A DNA stretch of 64,000 bases from positions 1,116,001 to 1,180,000 of the forward strand of contig NZ_WYDQ01000001.1 in NCBI RefSeq assembly GCF_024105635.1, in the 5' to 3' direction. The notes under the pieces were generated by a model. That model was not told the origin of the DNA, searched no databases, and saw only the letters and a list, made by a program, of their open reading frames with translations. The position numbers and the translations under genes are program-made. Positions within the stretch are counted from its first letter, which is position 1; each line of letters begins with the position of its first letter. The DNA comes from Oceanicola sp. 502str15. Its GTDB lineage: Bacteria > Pseudomonadota > Alphaproteobacteria > Rhodobacterales > Rhodobacteraceae. Of the stretch, positions 8,847-18,235 are shown piece after piece.

Positions 8847-10466
8847 ATGAAGAAACTGACGTTGGCCGCAGGACTTGTGGCCCTGACACCCGTTGGCGCC
8901 TTGGCCGCAACCGACTGTGCCGACATGGCCGGGGCGGCCCCCGCCGGTGTGACGATCCGCGAGGCGGTTGCCCTGCCCGAAGGCGACGAGAAATCCGGCG
9001 TGGCGCAATGCCTGCTGCGCGGCAGCCTCGGCGAGCGCACGGGGGCAGACGGCAAGGCCTATGCCATCGGCTTCGAGCTGCGGCTCCCGGAAGGGTGGGA
9101 GGGTCGGCTGATGCACCAGTTCAACGGCGGCAATGATGGCGAGGTTGTTGCGGCGCTTGGCACGGGCACCGGCGTTGGCACGCCGGCACTGGAGCGTGGC
9201 TTTGCGGTGGTCAGCTCCAATGCGGGCCATGACGGCAAGGCCAACCCCGATGCCGGCCTGGTGGGGGGTAACCTCTTCGGTCTCGATTTCGAGGCGCGCC
9301 GTGATTACGGCTATGGCGCCGTTGCCAAGCTGCACCCCGTGGCGCTGGCACTGACGGAGGCTTTCTATGGAGAGGCCCCGGCGCATGTCTATGGCTATGG
9401 CACCTCCAACGGGGGGCGCCACGCGATGGTTGCCGCCGAACGGATGCCCGAGGCTTTTGACGGCATACTGGCGGGCTATCCCGGTTTCCGCCTGCCCCGC
9501 GCCGCGATTCAGCATGCCTGGGATGTGCAGCAATTCCGCTCGGTCGCGCCGAGCCTGGCGGAGAGCTTCAGCAAGGATGATCTGTCGCTCGTGGCCGAAA
9601 AGATCAACGCCGCCTGCGATGGGCTCGACGGGCTGGAAGACGGTGTGGTTGCCGATACCTCCGCCTGCCAGCAGGCCTTCGGCCCGGCCGTGCTGGTCTG
9701 CGCTGCCGGGCAGAACAGCGATTGCCTGAGCGCGGATCAGGTTGCCGCGCTGGTGGCCATCCACGACGGGCCGACCAATGGCGCAGGCGAGGTGCTATAC
9801 AGCGATTGGTCGTGGGATCCGGGCATCGCTTCGGGCAACTGGCGGTTCTGGAAGATCGAAAGCACCGTGCCGCCCTGGGGCATGAAGCCGATCATCGCGG
9901 TGATGGGCGCGGGGTCACTCGCCCATGTCTTCTCGACCCCGCCCACCCTGGTTGAAGGCAGCCCCGAGGCGCTTGAGGCCTATCTGCTGGGCTACGACTT
10001 TGAAATGGAGCCGCCGAAGGTCGATGCGCTGACGGCGGAGTTCCCCGAAAGCCCCATGCAGGTGATGAGCCCGCCCAATGCCGACAATCCCGATCTGTCA
10101 GAATTGCAGGCTGCGGGCGGCAAACTGGTGGTGTTTCATGGCACCGCCGATCCGGTGTTTTCGTTCAACGATACCTCCGACTGGTACGGCAAGCTCAGGG
10201 AAAACAACTCGGCGGCCCCGGAGTTCACGCGATTCTATGCCATCCCCGGGATGCCCCATGGCAGGGGCGGCAACGCAGCCGACAGCGCCGACCTGCTGGG
10301 TGCGCTGATTGCGTGGGTCGAGGAGGACAGCGCGCCGGAGGCGGTGCCAACGGCGTTTCGGGCCGATAACCCGGAAGCGGGCGAAAACGCAGGCAAGGAG
10401 CGCGTGCTTTGCCCATGGCCGCAAGTCCTGCGCCATGAGGGCGATGCCTTCCACTGCGCGGAGTGA
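8847..10466 (+). CDS. Secreted tannase/feruloyl esterase family hydrolase
   Basis: The product is a 539-residue alpha/beta hydrolase with a cleavable signal peptide (about residues 1-21, ending GALA-A). It has the family N-terminal domain, then the nucleophile elbow YGTSNGGRH with Ser187, a lid-like insert of some 200 residues, and a C-terminal FHGTADPVFSFNDT (Asp) and GMPHGRGG (His) completing the triad. The family cleaves ester bonds of gallate, ferulate or aromatic diesters. The cysteines that usually flank the Ser and His (CS-D-HC disulfide) are absent here. The gene stands alone between a terminator and a helicase gene. Substrate unknown. Confidence 0.82.
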   Translation: MKKLTLAAGLVALTPVGALAATDCADMAGAAPAGVTIREAVALPEGDEKSGVAQCLLRGSLGERTGADGKAYAIGFELRLPEGWEGRLMHQFNGGNDGEVVAALGTGTGVGTPALERGFAVVSSNAGHDGKANPDAGLVGGNLFGLDFEARRDYGYGAVAKLHPVALALTEAFYGEAPAHVYGYGTSNGGRHAMVAAERMPEAFDGILAGYPGFRLPRAAIQHAWDVQQFRSVAPSLAESFSKDDLSLVAEKINAACDGLDGLEDGVVADTSACQQAFGPAVLVCAAGQNSDCLSADQVAALVAIHDGPTNGAGEVLYSDWSWDPGIASGNWRFWKIESTVPPWGMKPIIAVMGAGSLAHVFSTPPTLVEGSPEALEAYLLGYDFEMEPPKVDALTAEFPESPMQVMSPPNADNPDLSELQAAGGKLVVFHGTADPVFSFNDTSDWYGKLRENNSAAPEFTRFYAIPGMPHGRGGNAADSADLLGALIAWVEEDSAPEAVPTAFRADNPEAGENAGKERVLCPWPQVLRHEGDAFHCAE

Positions 10467-10577
10467 GACAAACCACGCAGGGCCCCCTCAAAGCGGTCCT
10501 GCGTATTAAACCGCTATACAGCGCGCCCGCAGGCCTGTAGAGACGCGCTCTTACGCTCCTCTCCCCGGACCCTTTCT

Positions 10578-12731
10578 GTGAAACAAGCTCTTGCCGATGC
10601 CATAGCCGAACGTGGCTACACCACTCTCACCCCCGTTCAGGAGGCCGTGGGCGACCCGGCCTATGCCGGGGCGGATCTTCTGGTTTCCGCCCAGACGGGA
10701 TCCGGCAAGACGCTGGGCTTCGGCATTGCCATCGCCCCGACCCTGTTGGGCGAGGCCGAGGTGTTTGGCGCCGCAGAGGCGCCGCTGGCGCTTGTCATCG
10801 CCCCGACCCGCGAGCTTGCGCTGCAGGTGAAGCGCGAACTGGGCTGGCTCTACGCCAAGGCCGGCGCGGTCGTGGCTTCCTGCGTGGGCGGGATGGACAT
10901 GCGCGACGAACGGCGTGCGCTGGCGCGTGGGGCGCATATCGTCGTCGCCACGCCGGGCCGGTTGCGCGACCATATCATGCGCGGCTCCATGGAAATGCAG
11001 GCGATCCGCGCCGTGGTGCTGGACGAGGCCGACGAGATGCTGGATCTCGGGTTCCGCGAGGAGCTGGAGTTTATTCTGGGCGAGGCGCCCGCAGAGCGCC
11101 AGACGCTGCTGTTCTCGGCCACGGTGCCGCGTGCCATTGCCGAGCTGGCCAAGAGCTACCAGCGCGATGCGGTGCGCATCGAGAGCAAGTCCGAAGCCTC
11201 GCAGCACGCCGATATCGAATATCTGGCGATGGCCGTGGCCGAGCGTGACCTCGAGCACTGCGTCATCAACGTGCTGCGCTACTACGAGGCGCCCAACGCC
11301 ATTGTTTTCGCCAACACCCGCGCAACCGTGGGACGCATCACCACGCGGCTGGCCAACCGGGGCTTCAAGGTTGTTGCGCTCTCGGGCGAACTCTCGCAGC
11401 AGGAGCGCACCAACGCGCTGCAAGCCATGCGGGACGGGCGCGCTCGGGTTTGCGTGGCGACGGATGTGGCCGCACGCGGGATCGACCTGCCCAACCTCGA
11501 TCTGGTGGTGCATGCCGAGCTTCCGGGCTCGCATGAAACCCTGCTGCACCGTTCGGGCCGCACCGGCCGGGCCGGGCGCAAGGGGGTGAGCGTGCTGGTT
11601 GTGACCCCGCGCTCGCGCAAGAAGGCGCTTCGGGTGCTGGGCATGGCCCAGCTCACCGCCAAATGGGCCGATCCGCCCTCGGCGGAGGCCGTGCAGGCGC
11701 GGGATGCGGAGCGGATGCTGGATGATCCGGTCTGGGAGGACGGCCCGCGCGAGGAAGAGGCAGAGGCCATCACGCGGCTGACCGAGCGGTTCAGCCCCGA
11801 GCAGCTCGCCGCAGCCTTCCTGCGCCATTACGCCAGCCAGCATTCGGCCCCCGAGGAGCTTTCGGGCGACGATCAGAAGCCCAAACCCCGCGAGGAGTTC
11901 GGCGCGTCTACCTGGTTCTCGCTGTCGCAGGGCCGCAACCAGGGGGCCGAGCCGCGGCGTCTGCTGCCGATGATCTGCAAGGGCGGCGGGCTGACCCGGG
12001 ACGATCTTGGCGCAATCCGCATCGGGCCGGACGAAAGCTATGTGCAGGTGCGGGACAGCGCGGTGAAGCGCCTGCTCGATCACCTCGGGTCGGAGATGAC
12101 ACTGGAGGGGCGCACCCGGCTGGTGAAGCTGGATGCCGCGCCTGAAGGGGTGGATCGCCCGCAGCGCAAGCCCGCGAAGTTCGACAAGCCCGCGCGTCCG
12201 AAGAAAGAACGCGCCGCACGGGCGGAACCGCCGCGTGAGGCCCCTGCCCCGGCTCCAGCCCCCGTTCAGGATGCGCCCCCGGTTCACGCGCCCGCACCGA
12301 CGCCTGCGCCCGAAAGCGACAGCGAACCGCGTGCGGACAAGCCCCGCAAGGCGCGCCACGGCTCCGCAGCCTCGGGATATCGCTCCGGGGCGGCTGATCC
12401 GAGCGCCCCGATGGGCAAACCGCACCGCAAGGGCCCTCCGCCCCCTCCGGGCCGGGCCGACAGCAAGAAGAACCGCGCCCGCGATGCCGATGGCACCGGG
12501 GGCGATCGTCCGCCGCGTCGGTTTGATGGAAAGCCTGGCGGGAAACCCGGGGGCAAGCCCTTGGGCAAGCCGGGCGGGAAGCCCGGAGGCAAACCAAGTG
12601 GCAAGTTCAGCGGCAAACCCGGCGGGAAGCCGAGCGGCAAGTTTGCTGGGAAGCCGGGCGGCAAGCCCGGTGGGCGACCCGGGGGCAAGCCTGCCGGCAA
12701 ACCCTCCGGGCCGAAGCGCGGAAAGAGCTGA
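10578..12731 (+). CDS. DEAD-box ATP-dependent RNA helicase with Gly/Lys-rich tail
   Basis: The product is a 717-residue SF2 RNA helicase (DeaD/DbpA-like). Motifs in order: TPVQ Q-motif residues 18-21, motif I AQTGSGKT 38-45, APTREL 75-80, TPGR 125-128, DEAD 149-152, SAT 180-182, and a C-terminal RecA domain with HRSGRTGRAGRKG. A DbpA-type RNA-binding domain follows (about 440-520). The last ~200 residues are low complexity: Pro/Ala-rich, then about sixteen G-G-K-P type repeats (650-717) likely to bind RNA. Such enzymes remodel ribosomal RNA or mRNA, often at low temperature. The start is GTG; no in-frame ATG lies upstream, and the usual N-terminal F-x-x-L part of the Q motif is missing. Confidence 0.92.
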   Translation: MKQALADAIAERGYTTLTPVQEAVGDPAYAGADLLVSAQTGSGKTLGFGIAIAPTLLGEAEVFGAAEAPLALVIAPTRELALQVKRELGWLYAKAGAVVASCVGGMDMRDERRALARGAHIVVATPGRLRDHIMRGSMEMQAIRAVVLDEADEMLDLGFREELEFILGEAPAERQTLLFSATVPRAIAELAKSYQRDAVRIESKSEASQHADIEYLAMAVAERDLEHCVINVLRYYEAPNAIVFANTRATVGRITTRLANRGFKVVALSGELSQQERTNALQAMRDGRARVCVATDVAARGIDLPNLDLVVHAELPGSHETLLHRSGRTGRAGRKGVSVLVVTPRSRKKALRVLGMAQLTAKWADPPSAEAVQARDAERMLDDPVWEDGPREEEAEAITRLTERFSPEQLAAAFLRHYASQHSAPEELSGDDQKPKPREEFGASTWFSLSQGRNQGAEPRRLLPMICKGGGLTRDDLGAIRIGPDESYVQVRDSAVKRLLDHLGSEMTLEGRTRLVKLDAAPEGVDRPQRKPAKFDKPARPKKERAARAEPPREAPAPAPAPVQDAPPVHAPAPTPAPESDSEPRADKPRKARHGSAASGYRSGAADPSAPMGKPHRKGPPPPPGRADSKKNRARDADGTGGDRPPRRFDGKPGGKPGGKPLGKPGGKPGGKPSGKFSGKPGGKPSGKFAGKPGGKPGGRPGGKPAGKPSGPKRGKS

Positions 12732-12737
12732 CCGCGC

Positions 12738-13610
12738 TCAGTCGAAGGCTTTCAGTCGCTTGATGAGCGAGGAGGTATCCCACCGCCCGCCGCCCATGGA
12801 CTGAACGTCCTTGTAGAACTGGTCGACAACAGCCGTCACCGGCAGGGCGGCGCCGATCTCGTTGCCGGTGGACAGGCAGATATCGAGATCCTTGCGCATC
12901 CAGTCCACGGCGAAGCCATGGGTGAAGTGGTCGTCCACCATGGTTTCGTAGCGGTTGGCCATCTGCCAGCTTCCCGCCGCACCGTCCTTGATGACCTGCA
13001 CCACGGCCTTGGTGTCCAGACCGGCCTTCATGGCAAAGTTCAGCCCTTCGGAAAGGCCCTGCACCAGCCCGGCAATGCAGATCTGGTTGACGCATTTGGT
13101 GAGCTGCCCGGCGCCGCTCTCGCCCATCAACTGGCAATTCTTCGCGTAGGCGGCGATGATCTTTTCGGCACGCTCGTAGGTCCCGGCGTCGCCGCCGCAC
13201 ATCACCGCAAGCGCCCCGTTCTCGGCGCCCGCCTGCCCGCCAGACACCGGCGCATCGACAAAGCTCACCTGACCGGATTCGGCGGCGGCATACATCTCGC
13301 GGGTGACAGAGGCGCTGACAGTGGTGTGGTCGACGAAGACAGTGCCGGCACTCATCGCGGCCAGCGCGCCGCCCTCGCCCACGCAGACGGCGCGAAGGTC
13401 GTCGTCATTGCCGACGCAGGCCATGACGAAATCCTGACCGGCAGCGGCTTCGGCCGGTGTCCGGGCGGCCTTTCCGCCGTGTTCGCCCACCCACTTCTCG
13501 GCCTTGGCGAAGGTGCGGTTGTAGACCGTCACCTCGTGCCCTGCCTTCGCCAGATGTCCCGCCATCGGGTAGCCCATCACTCCAAGTCCGAGAAATGCCA
13601 CCTTCGCCAT
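12738..13610 (-). CDS. Beta-hydroxyacid dehydrogenase (3-hydroxyisobutyrate dehydrogenase family)
   Basis: The product is a 290-residue NAD(P)-dependent oxidoreductase. The Rossmann motif GLGVMGYPMAGHLAKAGH is at residues 7-24 with a NRT segment after beta-2 that suggests NADP preference. The substrate loop FVDAPVSGGQAGAENG and the catalytic Lys context AGQLTKCVNQ are both present. Members oxidise 3-hydroxyisobutyrate, reduce tartronate semialdehyde or succinic semialdehyde, and cannot be separated by eye. The neighbours (helicase convergent, acylase divergent) do not suggest a pathway, so I leave out a gene symbol. Confidence 0.88.
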   Translation of the reverse strand: MAKVAFLGLGVMGYPMAGHLAKAGHEVTVYNRTFAKAEKWVGEHGGKAARTPAEAAAGQDFVMACVGNDDDLRAVCVGEGGALAAMSAGTVFVDHTTVSASVTREMYAAAESGQVSFVDAPVSGGQAGAENGALAVMCGGDAGTYERAEKIIAAYAKNCQLMGESGAGQLTKCVNQICIAGLVQGLSEGLNFAMKAGLDTKAVVQVIKDGAAGSWQMANRYETMVDDHFTHGFAVDWMRKDLDICLSTGNEIGAALPVTAVVDQFYKDVQSMGGGRWDTSSLIKRLKAFD

Positions 13611-13690
13611 GTCTTTATCCTCCCGCAGGGTTCCATTACGCTTGCACCCTGATTACTCCGCAGGGGCTGAAGGTCAACCGAGGGACATAC

Positions 13691-16153
13691 ATGGCACGGA
13701 TCTTTCGCTGGCTCTTGCGGATTGTCACGGGCGGGTTGCTGCTGGCGTTTCTGATCGGATGCGTCACCTATTATCTCGCCTCGCGCTCGATCCCCGACTA
13801 CAACGCCCGCCTCACCGTCGAGGGGCTTTCGGGGCCTGTCGAGATCGTGCGCGACAACGCCAACGTGCCCCATATCTTCGGCTCCTCGGATGAGGACGTG
13901 TATTTTGGCCTCGGCTTTGCCCATGCGCAGGACCGGCTCTGGCAGATCACAATGGCGCGGCGCGCGGCGCAGGGGCGGCTCTCGGAGCTGTTCGGGGTGC
14001 GCACGGCCAAGACCGACGAGCTGTTGCGGCGGTTTGGTTTGTACGAGGCGGCTTCGGCCTCCGTGTCTTCGCTGGATGCAGAGACGCGGGCGGCGCTGGA
14101 AGCCTATTCGGCCGGTATCAACGCCTGGATCGCCACGGTGAACGAAGGCGCGCTGGGGCGCGGGGCGCCCGAGTTCTTCCTGTTCTCCCGCGAGATCGCG
14201 CCATGGCGGCCTGCCGATACGGTGGCGCTCGGCAAGATCATGGCCCTGCAGCTCACCGGCCAGCTCTCGGAAGAGGTCCTGCGGGCGCGGGTGTCGCTGC
14301 AACTGCCCGAGGAACGGCTGGCGGACATCCTGCCGGACGTGCCCGGCCCCGGCGCCGCCGCCCTTCCCGATTACGCCAGCCTGATGCCGATTGACGGGCC
14401 GCAGGCGGCGTGGAAAACCTATGCGCTCGATCGCATGTCGCCGATCAAACCGCGGATATTTGCCGGCGCGTCCAACGCCTGGGCGGCGGCACCGAAGCGC
14501 TCTGCGGCGGGGGCTTCGATCCTGGCCAACGATCCGCATCTCGAACTGACCGCGCCGACGGTCTGGTATCTGGCGCGGATCGAGCTTTCGACCGGCGGTG
14601 TCATCGGGGGGACGATCCCGGGCATTCCTTTCGTGCTCTCGGGGCGCTCGGATGCACTGGCCTGGGGGATCACCTCGGCCTACCTCGACGATCAGGACGT
14701 GTTCATGGAAGAGCTGAACCCGGCCAACCCGCAGGAATATCGCACCCCGACCGGATGGAAGCCCTTCTCGACCAAGAGTTCGATCATCCGGATCAAGGAT
14801 GCAGAGCCGATCACCATCACCCTGAGGCGCACCGAGAACGGGCCGGTGCTGCCGGGCTCGCATTACAACCTCGCCAGTGTCACCCCGGCGGGCCATGTGG
14901 GCGCGCTGGGATGGACGGCGCTCTCGCCGCGCGACACCTCGATGCAGGCGGCGCTGGGGCTGCAGAAGGCGCACTCGATCGAAGAAGCGATTGCCGCGAT
15001 GGAGCTGTACATCGCTCCGGCCCAGAACCTCACGCTCGCGGAGCCCGGGCGGGTGGCGCTGAAGATGGTCGGGGCCATGCCCAGCCGCAACCCGGCCCAT
15101 GACAGCCAGGGCCGGATGCCTGCGCTGGGGTGGAAGGCCACCAACCGCTGGGCGGGGCGCATTCCGTACGACCGGAACCCCGAGTTCATCGACCCGGAAG
15201 GCGGTATTCTGGGCAATACCAACAACAAGACCGTGGATCGCCCCTTCCCCGAACACGTCAGTTTCAACTGGGGGGATACGCAGCGCATCCAGCGCTGGAC
15301 CCGGCTGATGCAGACCCGCGAGGTGCACACCCGCGAGAGCTTCATCGACGCGCAGCTCGACACCGTGAGCGTGACCGCCCGCACCCTGCTGCCGCTCATC
15401 GCCCGCGACCTCTGGTTCACCGGCGAAGCCGCCCCCGAGGGCACGCCGGAGCGGCAGCGGCAGAAGGCGCTGGAGCTTCTGGCCAATTGGAACGGTGAGA
15501 TGAGCGAACACCTGCCAGAGCCGCTGATCTTTGCGGCCTGGCTACGGCACTTGCAGGGCCGGTTGATCCGCGACGAGCTCGGGCCGCTTTCGGCGGAGTT
15601 CGTCCATCCCGAGCCGCTGTTCCTCGAGCGTGTGTTTCGCGATGTCGACGGGGCGGCGGTGTGGTGCGACGTGGTGCAGTCGACCGCGCAGGAGAGCTGC
15701 ACCGATATTGCCCGCATCGCGCTGGACGAGGCTCTGCTGTGGATTGCGGAGCGCTACGGCACCCAGTTGGAGAGCCTGCGATGGGGCGATGCCCATGAAG
15801 CGCTGCACGACCATGCGGTGCTGGGCGACGTGCCGGTGCTGAAGTGGATCGTGAACATCCACCAGAGCACCTCGGGCGGCGATTTCACCCTGCTGCGCGG
15901 GCGCACCAAGGGGACGGAGCCGGACCCCTATGCCAACGTCCATGGTGCCGGGTTTCGAGGGGTCTACGACTTTTCCGACCCGGACAGTTCGGTGTTCATC
16001 ACGGCAACCGGGCAGTCAGGGCATCCGCTGTCGCGCCACTACGATGACCTCGGTGCGCTGTGGCGGCGGGGCGAGTACATTCCGATGTCGCTCGACCCGG
16101 AGCTGGCGCGGGCAGCCAACGTGGGGGTGACGGTGCTGACGCCGGCGCAGTGA
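13691..16153 (+). CDS. Penicillin acylase family protein (Ntn hydrolase)
   Basis: The product is an 820-residue precursor of the penicillin amidase / acyl-homoserine-lactone acylase family. The N terminus is a hydrophobic export signal ending in a lipobox-like LIGC, suggesting a lipoprotein or membrane-anchored periplasmic enzyme. An alpha-subunit region (about 30-240) precedes the autocatalytic site AGASNAW, where Ser261 would become the N-terminal nucleophile of the beta subunit. NDPHL and later conserved segments follow. Family members cleave amide bonds of beta-lactams, AHL signals or related acyl amides. The ATG at 13691 is preferred over an in-frame ATG at 13457 that would overlap the divergent dehydrogenase. 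Confidence 0.88.
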   Translation: MARIFRWLLRIVTGGLLLAFLIGCVTYYLASRSIPDYNARLTVEGLSGPVEIVRDNANVPHIFGSSDEDVYFGLGFAHAQDRLWQITMARRAAQGRLSELFGVRTAKTDELLRRFGLYEAASASVSSLDAETRAALEAYSAGINAWIATVNEGALGRGAPEFFLFSREIAPWRPADTVALGKIMALQLTGQLSEEVLRARVSLQLPEERLADILPDVPGPGAAALPDYASLMPIDGPQAAWKTYALDRMSPIKPRIFAGASNAWAAAPKRSAAGASILANDPHLELTAPTVWYLARIELSTGGVIGGTIPGIPFVLSGRSDALAWGITSAYLDDQDVFMEELNPANPQEYRTPTGWKPFSTKSSIIRIKDAEPITITLRRTENGPVLPGSHYNLASVTPAGHVGALGWTALSPRDTSMQAALGLQKAHSIEEAIAAMELYIAPAQNLTLAEPGRVALKMVGAMPSRNPAHDSQGRMPALGWKATNRWAGRIPYDRNPEFIDPEGGILGNTNNKTVDRPFPEHVSFNWGDTQRIQRWTRLMQTREVHTRESFIDAQLDTVSVTARTLLPLIARDLWFTGEAAPEGTPERQRQKALELLANWNGEMSEHLPEPLIFAAWLRHLQGRLIRDELGPLSAEFVHPEPLFLERVFRDVDGAAVWCDVVQSTAQESCTDIARIALDEALLWIAERYGTQLESLRWGDAHEALHDHAVLGDVPVLKWIVNIHQSTSGGDFTLLRGRTKGTEPDPYANVHGAGFRGVYDFSDPDSSVFITATGQSGHPLSRHYDDLGALWRRGEYIPMSLDPELARAANVGVTVLTPAQ

Positions 16154-16165
16154 GGCCGGCGGAAC

Positions 16166-16190
16166 GGCGGGACAAGTCCCGCCCTACGGG
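16166..16190. repeat. Dispersed hairpin-CTACGG repeat, copy a
   Basis: GGCGGGAC (16166-16173), AA, GTCCCGCC (16176-16183), then CTACGG. It is identical over about 25 bases to copy c (52991) and covaries with copy b (48426). On the minus strand the CTA of this copy is the TAG stop codon of the gene starting at 16897. Confidence 0.85.
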
Positions 16191-16897
16191 CGCTCTTCGG
16201 TCGGTTTTTCCAGCGCGGCGCGGGAGCCGAAGTAGCCGTAGTCCTTGACCAGAATGGCGAGATTTCCATCTGCGTCATACCCGGCGTAGGTGTCGGCGGA
16301 GAAGGTCTCGAAGCTCGGATCGAAGAGCAGCACGTCGCGGCCCTCGGACCTGATCGTGGCGTAGGGCACGGGGCCTGTACCCTGTTCGAGGGCGGCCTTG
16401 ACCGCATCGGCATCGAGCGCCGCGACGGCCTCGGCATCTCCGAGGGCCACCAGCTCATCGACGCCGAACTCGAAGTCGAGCGGATGGCTCTTGCGGCCCG
16501 GCCGCTCCCAGAACGTGACGGGGGCGTCGGACAGGCGAAGGGCCACCATGCCGATCACCCGCGGGTCATCCTCGTGACGGTAGATCAGGGTTTGATACCG
16601 GCCCTCGGGCACGTCGATGTCGAACGGCGGGCGGTCGGGCTCGGCCACGGGGTCGGTGAGTGTGAGGCCGGAGGGGCCGATATCGACCTCGCCCGCTTCG
16701 GTCACGAGCACGTTCTGAGGCCCGGGTGGCTCGGTCACGATGGCGGCCTGTTCGAAGGTTTCGATGTCGAGCGCGTCGGACAGCGCGGTTCCGTCGCCGC
16801 GCAGGCTTGTCACCACCACGAAGATGCCACCGCCCAGCATGAGGGCAGCCCAGATGCCGCCGCCGATCCAGTAATAGTGTCTTTGGCTCTTGAGCAT
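16184..16897 (-). CDS. Membrane-anchored hypothetical protein
   Basis: I do not recognise the family. The product has 237 residues: a short cytoplasmic N terminus (MLKSQRHYYW), one transmembrane helix at about residues 11-32, then a soluble, presumably periplasmic domain rich in acidic residues. An internal PEGRYQTLIYRHEDDPRVIG stretch looks like beta structure. The ATG at 16897 was chosen because the longer frame to 17080 would run into hflX and has an unnatural Arg/Pro-rich N terminus. It lies 58 bases behind hflX on the same strand and may be the last gene of the hfq-hflX unit. The final Pro and stop codons are contributed by a dispersed repeat. Confidence 0.7.
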   Translation of the reverse strand: MLKSQRHYYWIGGGIWAALMLGGGIFVVVTSLRGDGTALSDALDIETFEQAAIVTEPPGPQNVLVTEAGEVDIGPSGLTLTDPVAEPDRPPFDIDVPEGRYQTLIYRHEDDPRVIGMVALRLSDAPVTFWERPGRKSHPLDFEFGVDELVALGDAEAVAALDADAVKAALEQGTGPVPYATIRSEGRDVLLFDPSFETFSADTYAGYDADGNLAILVKDYGYFGSRAALEKPTEERP

Positions 16898-16955
16898 TCC
16901 GCCTCCGTTCCTGCGCGGCCCGCCCGGGCGGGCGGTTCGCGATGTTCGCGCCCCG

Positions 16956-18194
16956 CTAGAGCCGGTCGAATTCGGCCTTCTGGCGCGGCGACCAGCGAAG
17001 ATCCAAGGTCCAGCCCTTCTCGGTCTGGACTTCGGATTCGACCACGTCGTGCTCGTGCAACCATGCCCTTTGGCGGCCATCGGCGAAGGCGAGCTTCAGA
17101 CGCTCGGTGATGCGCGCGCCTTCCAGTTCGGCGGTGACGGCCTCCTGCAACTCGTCGAGGCCTGCGCCGCTGACGGCGGAGATCACCAGCACCTCGTCGC
17201 GGCGGCTCGCCTGATTGCGCAGGGCCTCGGCCTGTTCGGGCTCCAGCAGGTCGGACTTGTTCCAGAGTTCGAGCTGCGGCACGTCTTCGCGCACGCCGAG
17301 GCTGGTGAGGATGCGGGCCACATCGGAGGCCTGCTCCTCGGTGGCGGGGCTGGCGATGTCGCGCACATGCAGGATGAGATCGGCCTCCAGCACCTCTTCC
17401 AGCGTGGCGCGGAAGGCGGCGACCAATTCGGTGGGCAGCGACGAGATGAAGCCCACGGTATCGGAGAGGATCACCTTGACCCCGCCGGCCAGCTCGATGG
17501 CCCGCATGGTGGGGTCGAGCGTGGCGAAAAGCATGTCCTTCGCCATCACGTCCGCGCCGGTCAGGCGGTTGAAAAGCGTGGATTTTCCGGCGTTGGTATA
17601 GCCCACTAGCGCGACCACGGGGAACGGCACCTTGGCGCGGGAAGCGCGGTGCAGGGCGCGGGTCTTGGTGACTTTGGAGAGCTGACGGCGGATGCGCGTC
17701 ATCGCCTCGTCGATCGCGCGACGGTCCGCCTCGATCTGGGTTTCACCGGGGCCGCCGACAAAGCCGAGGCCGCCGCGCTGCCGCTCGAGGTGGGTCCAGG
17801 CCCGCACCAGGCGGGTGCGCTGGTAGGAAAGCGCGGCCAGCTCGACTTGAAGCACGCCTTCGCGGGTGGCGGCGCGGTCGGCGAAGATTTCGAGGATCAG
17901 CCCGGTGCGGTCAAGCAGCTTGACCTTCCAGGCCTCTTCGAGATTGCGCTGCTGCACCGGCGTCACCGGCCCGTCGACCAGCACGAGCGCAATGTCATGG
18001 CCGTCAATCAGCGCCTTGATCTCGTCCATCTTGCCGGTGCCGAAGAGCGTGCCGGGCTGCGGCTGGCGCACGTTCACGACCTCTCCGGCCACCACCTCCA
18101 GCCCCGGAAGCGCCAGCGCGAGGGCCATCGCCTCTTCAAGGGCTGGCCCGGCCTCGCGGCGCTCGGGGTCTGTCTGGATGTCCGGGTGGAGCAC
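16956..18194 (-). CDS. hflX: GTPase HflX
   Basis: The product is a 412-residue ribosome-associated GTPase that can split or rescue stalled 70S ribosomes under stress. The HflX N-terminal domain contains the GGLGFVGGPGETQIEADRR signature (141-159). The G domain has G1 GYTNAGKST (198-206), DTVGF for G3 and NKSD for G4. The annotated start is GTG at 18194. Translation from it would cut off part of the first beta strand, and the frame stays open upstream for 15 more codons into the end of hfq with only an ATA as possible initiator (see findings). Operon order hfq-hflX is the usual one. Confidence 0.93.
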   Translation of the reverse strand: MLHPDIQTDPERREAGPALEEAMALALALPGLEVVAGEVVNVRQPQPGTLFGTGKMDEIKALIDGHDIALVLVDGPVTPVQQRNLEEAWKVKLLDRTGLILEIFADRAATREGVLQVELAALSYQRTRLVRAWTHLERQRGGLGFVGGPGETQIEADRRAIDEAMTRIRRQLSKVTKTRALHRASRAKVPFPVVALVGYTNAGKSTLFNRLTGADVMAKDMLFATLDPTMRAIELAGGVKVILSDTVGFISSLPTELVAAFRATLEEVLEADLILHVRDIASPATEEQASDVARILTSLGVREDVPQLELWNKSDLLEPEQAEALRNQASRRDEVLVISAVSGAGLDELQEAVTAELEGARITERLKLAFADGRQRAWLHEHDVVESEVQTEKGWTLDLRWSPRQKAEFDRL

Positions 18195-18235
18195 AAGCGC
18201 CCGTGTGGGCTGCTCCGCGGTATCGTGAAATTCCG

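Noticed and set aside
10475..10504. Possible hairpin ACGCAGG/CCTGCGT after the tannase-like gene
   Set aside because: The loop is 16 bases and no T-run follows; too weak to list as a terminator.
13577..15511. A 644-codon minus-strand frame antisense to the penicillin acylase gene
   Set aside because: No domain; the acylase frame carries signal, nucleophile and family motifs.
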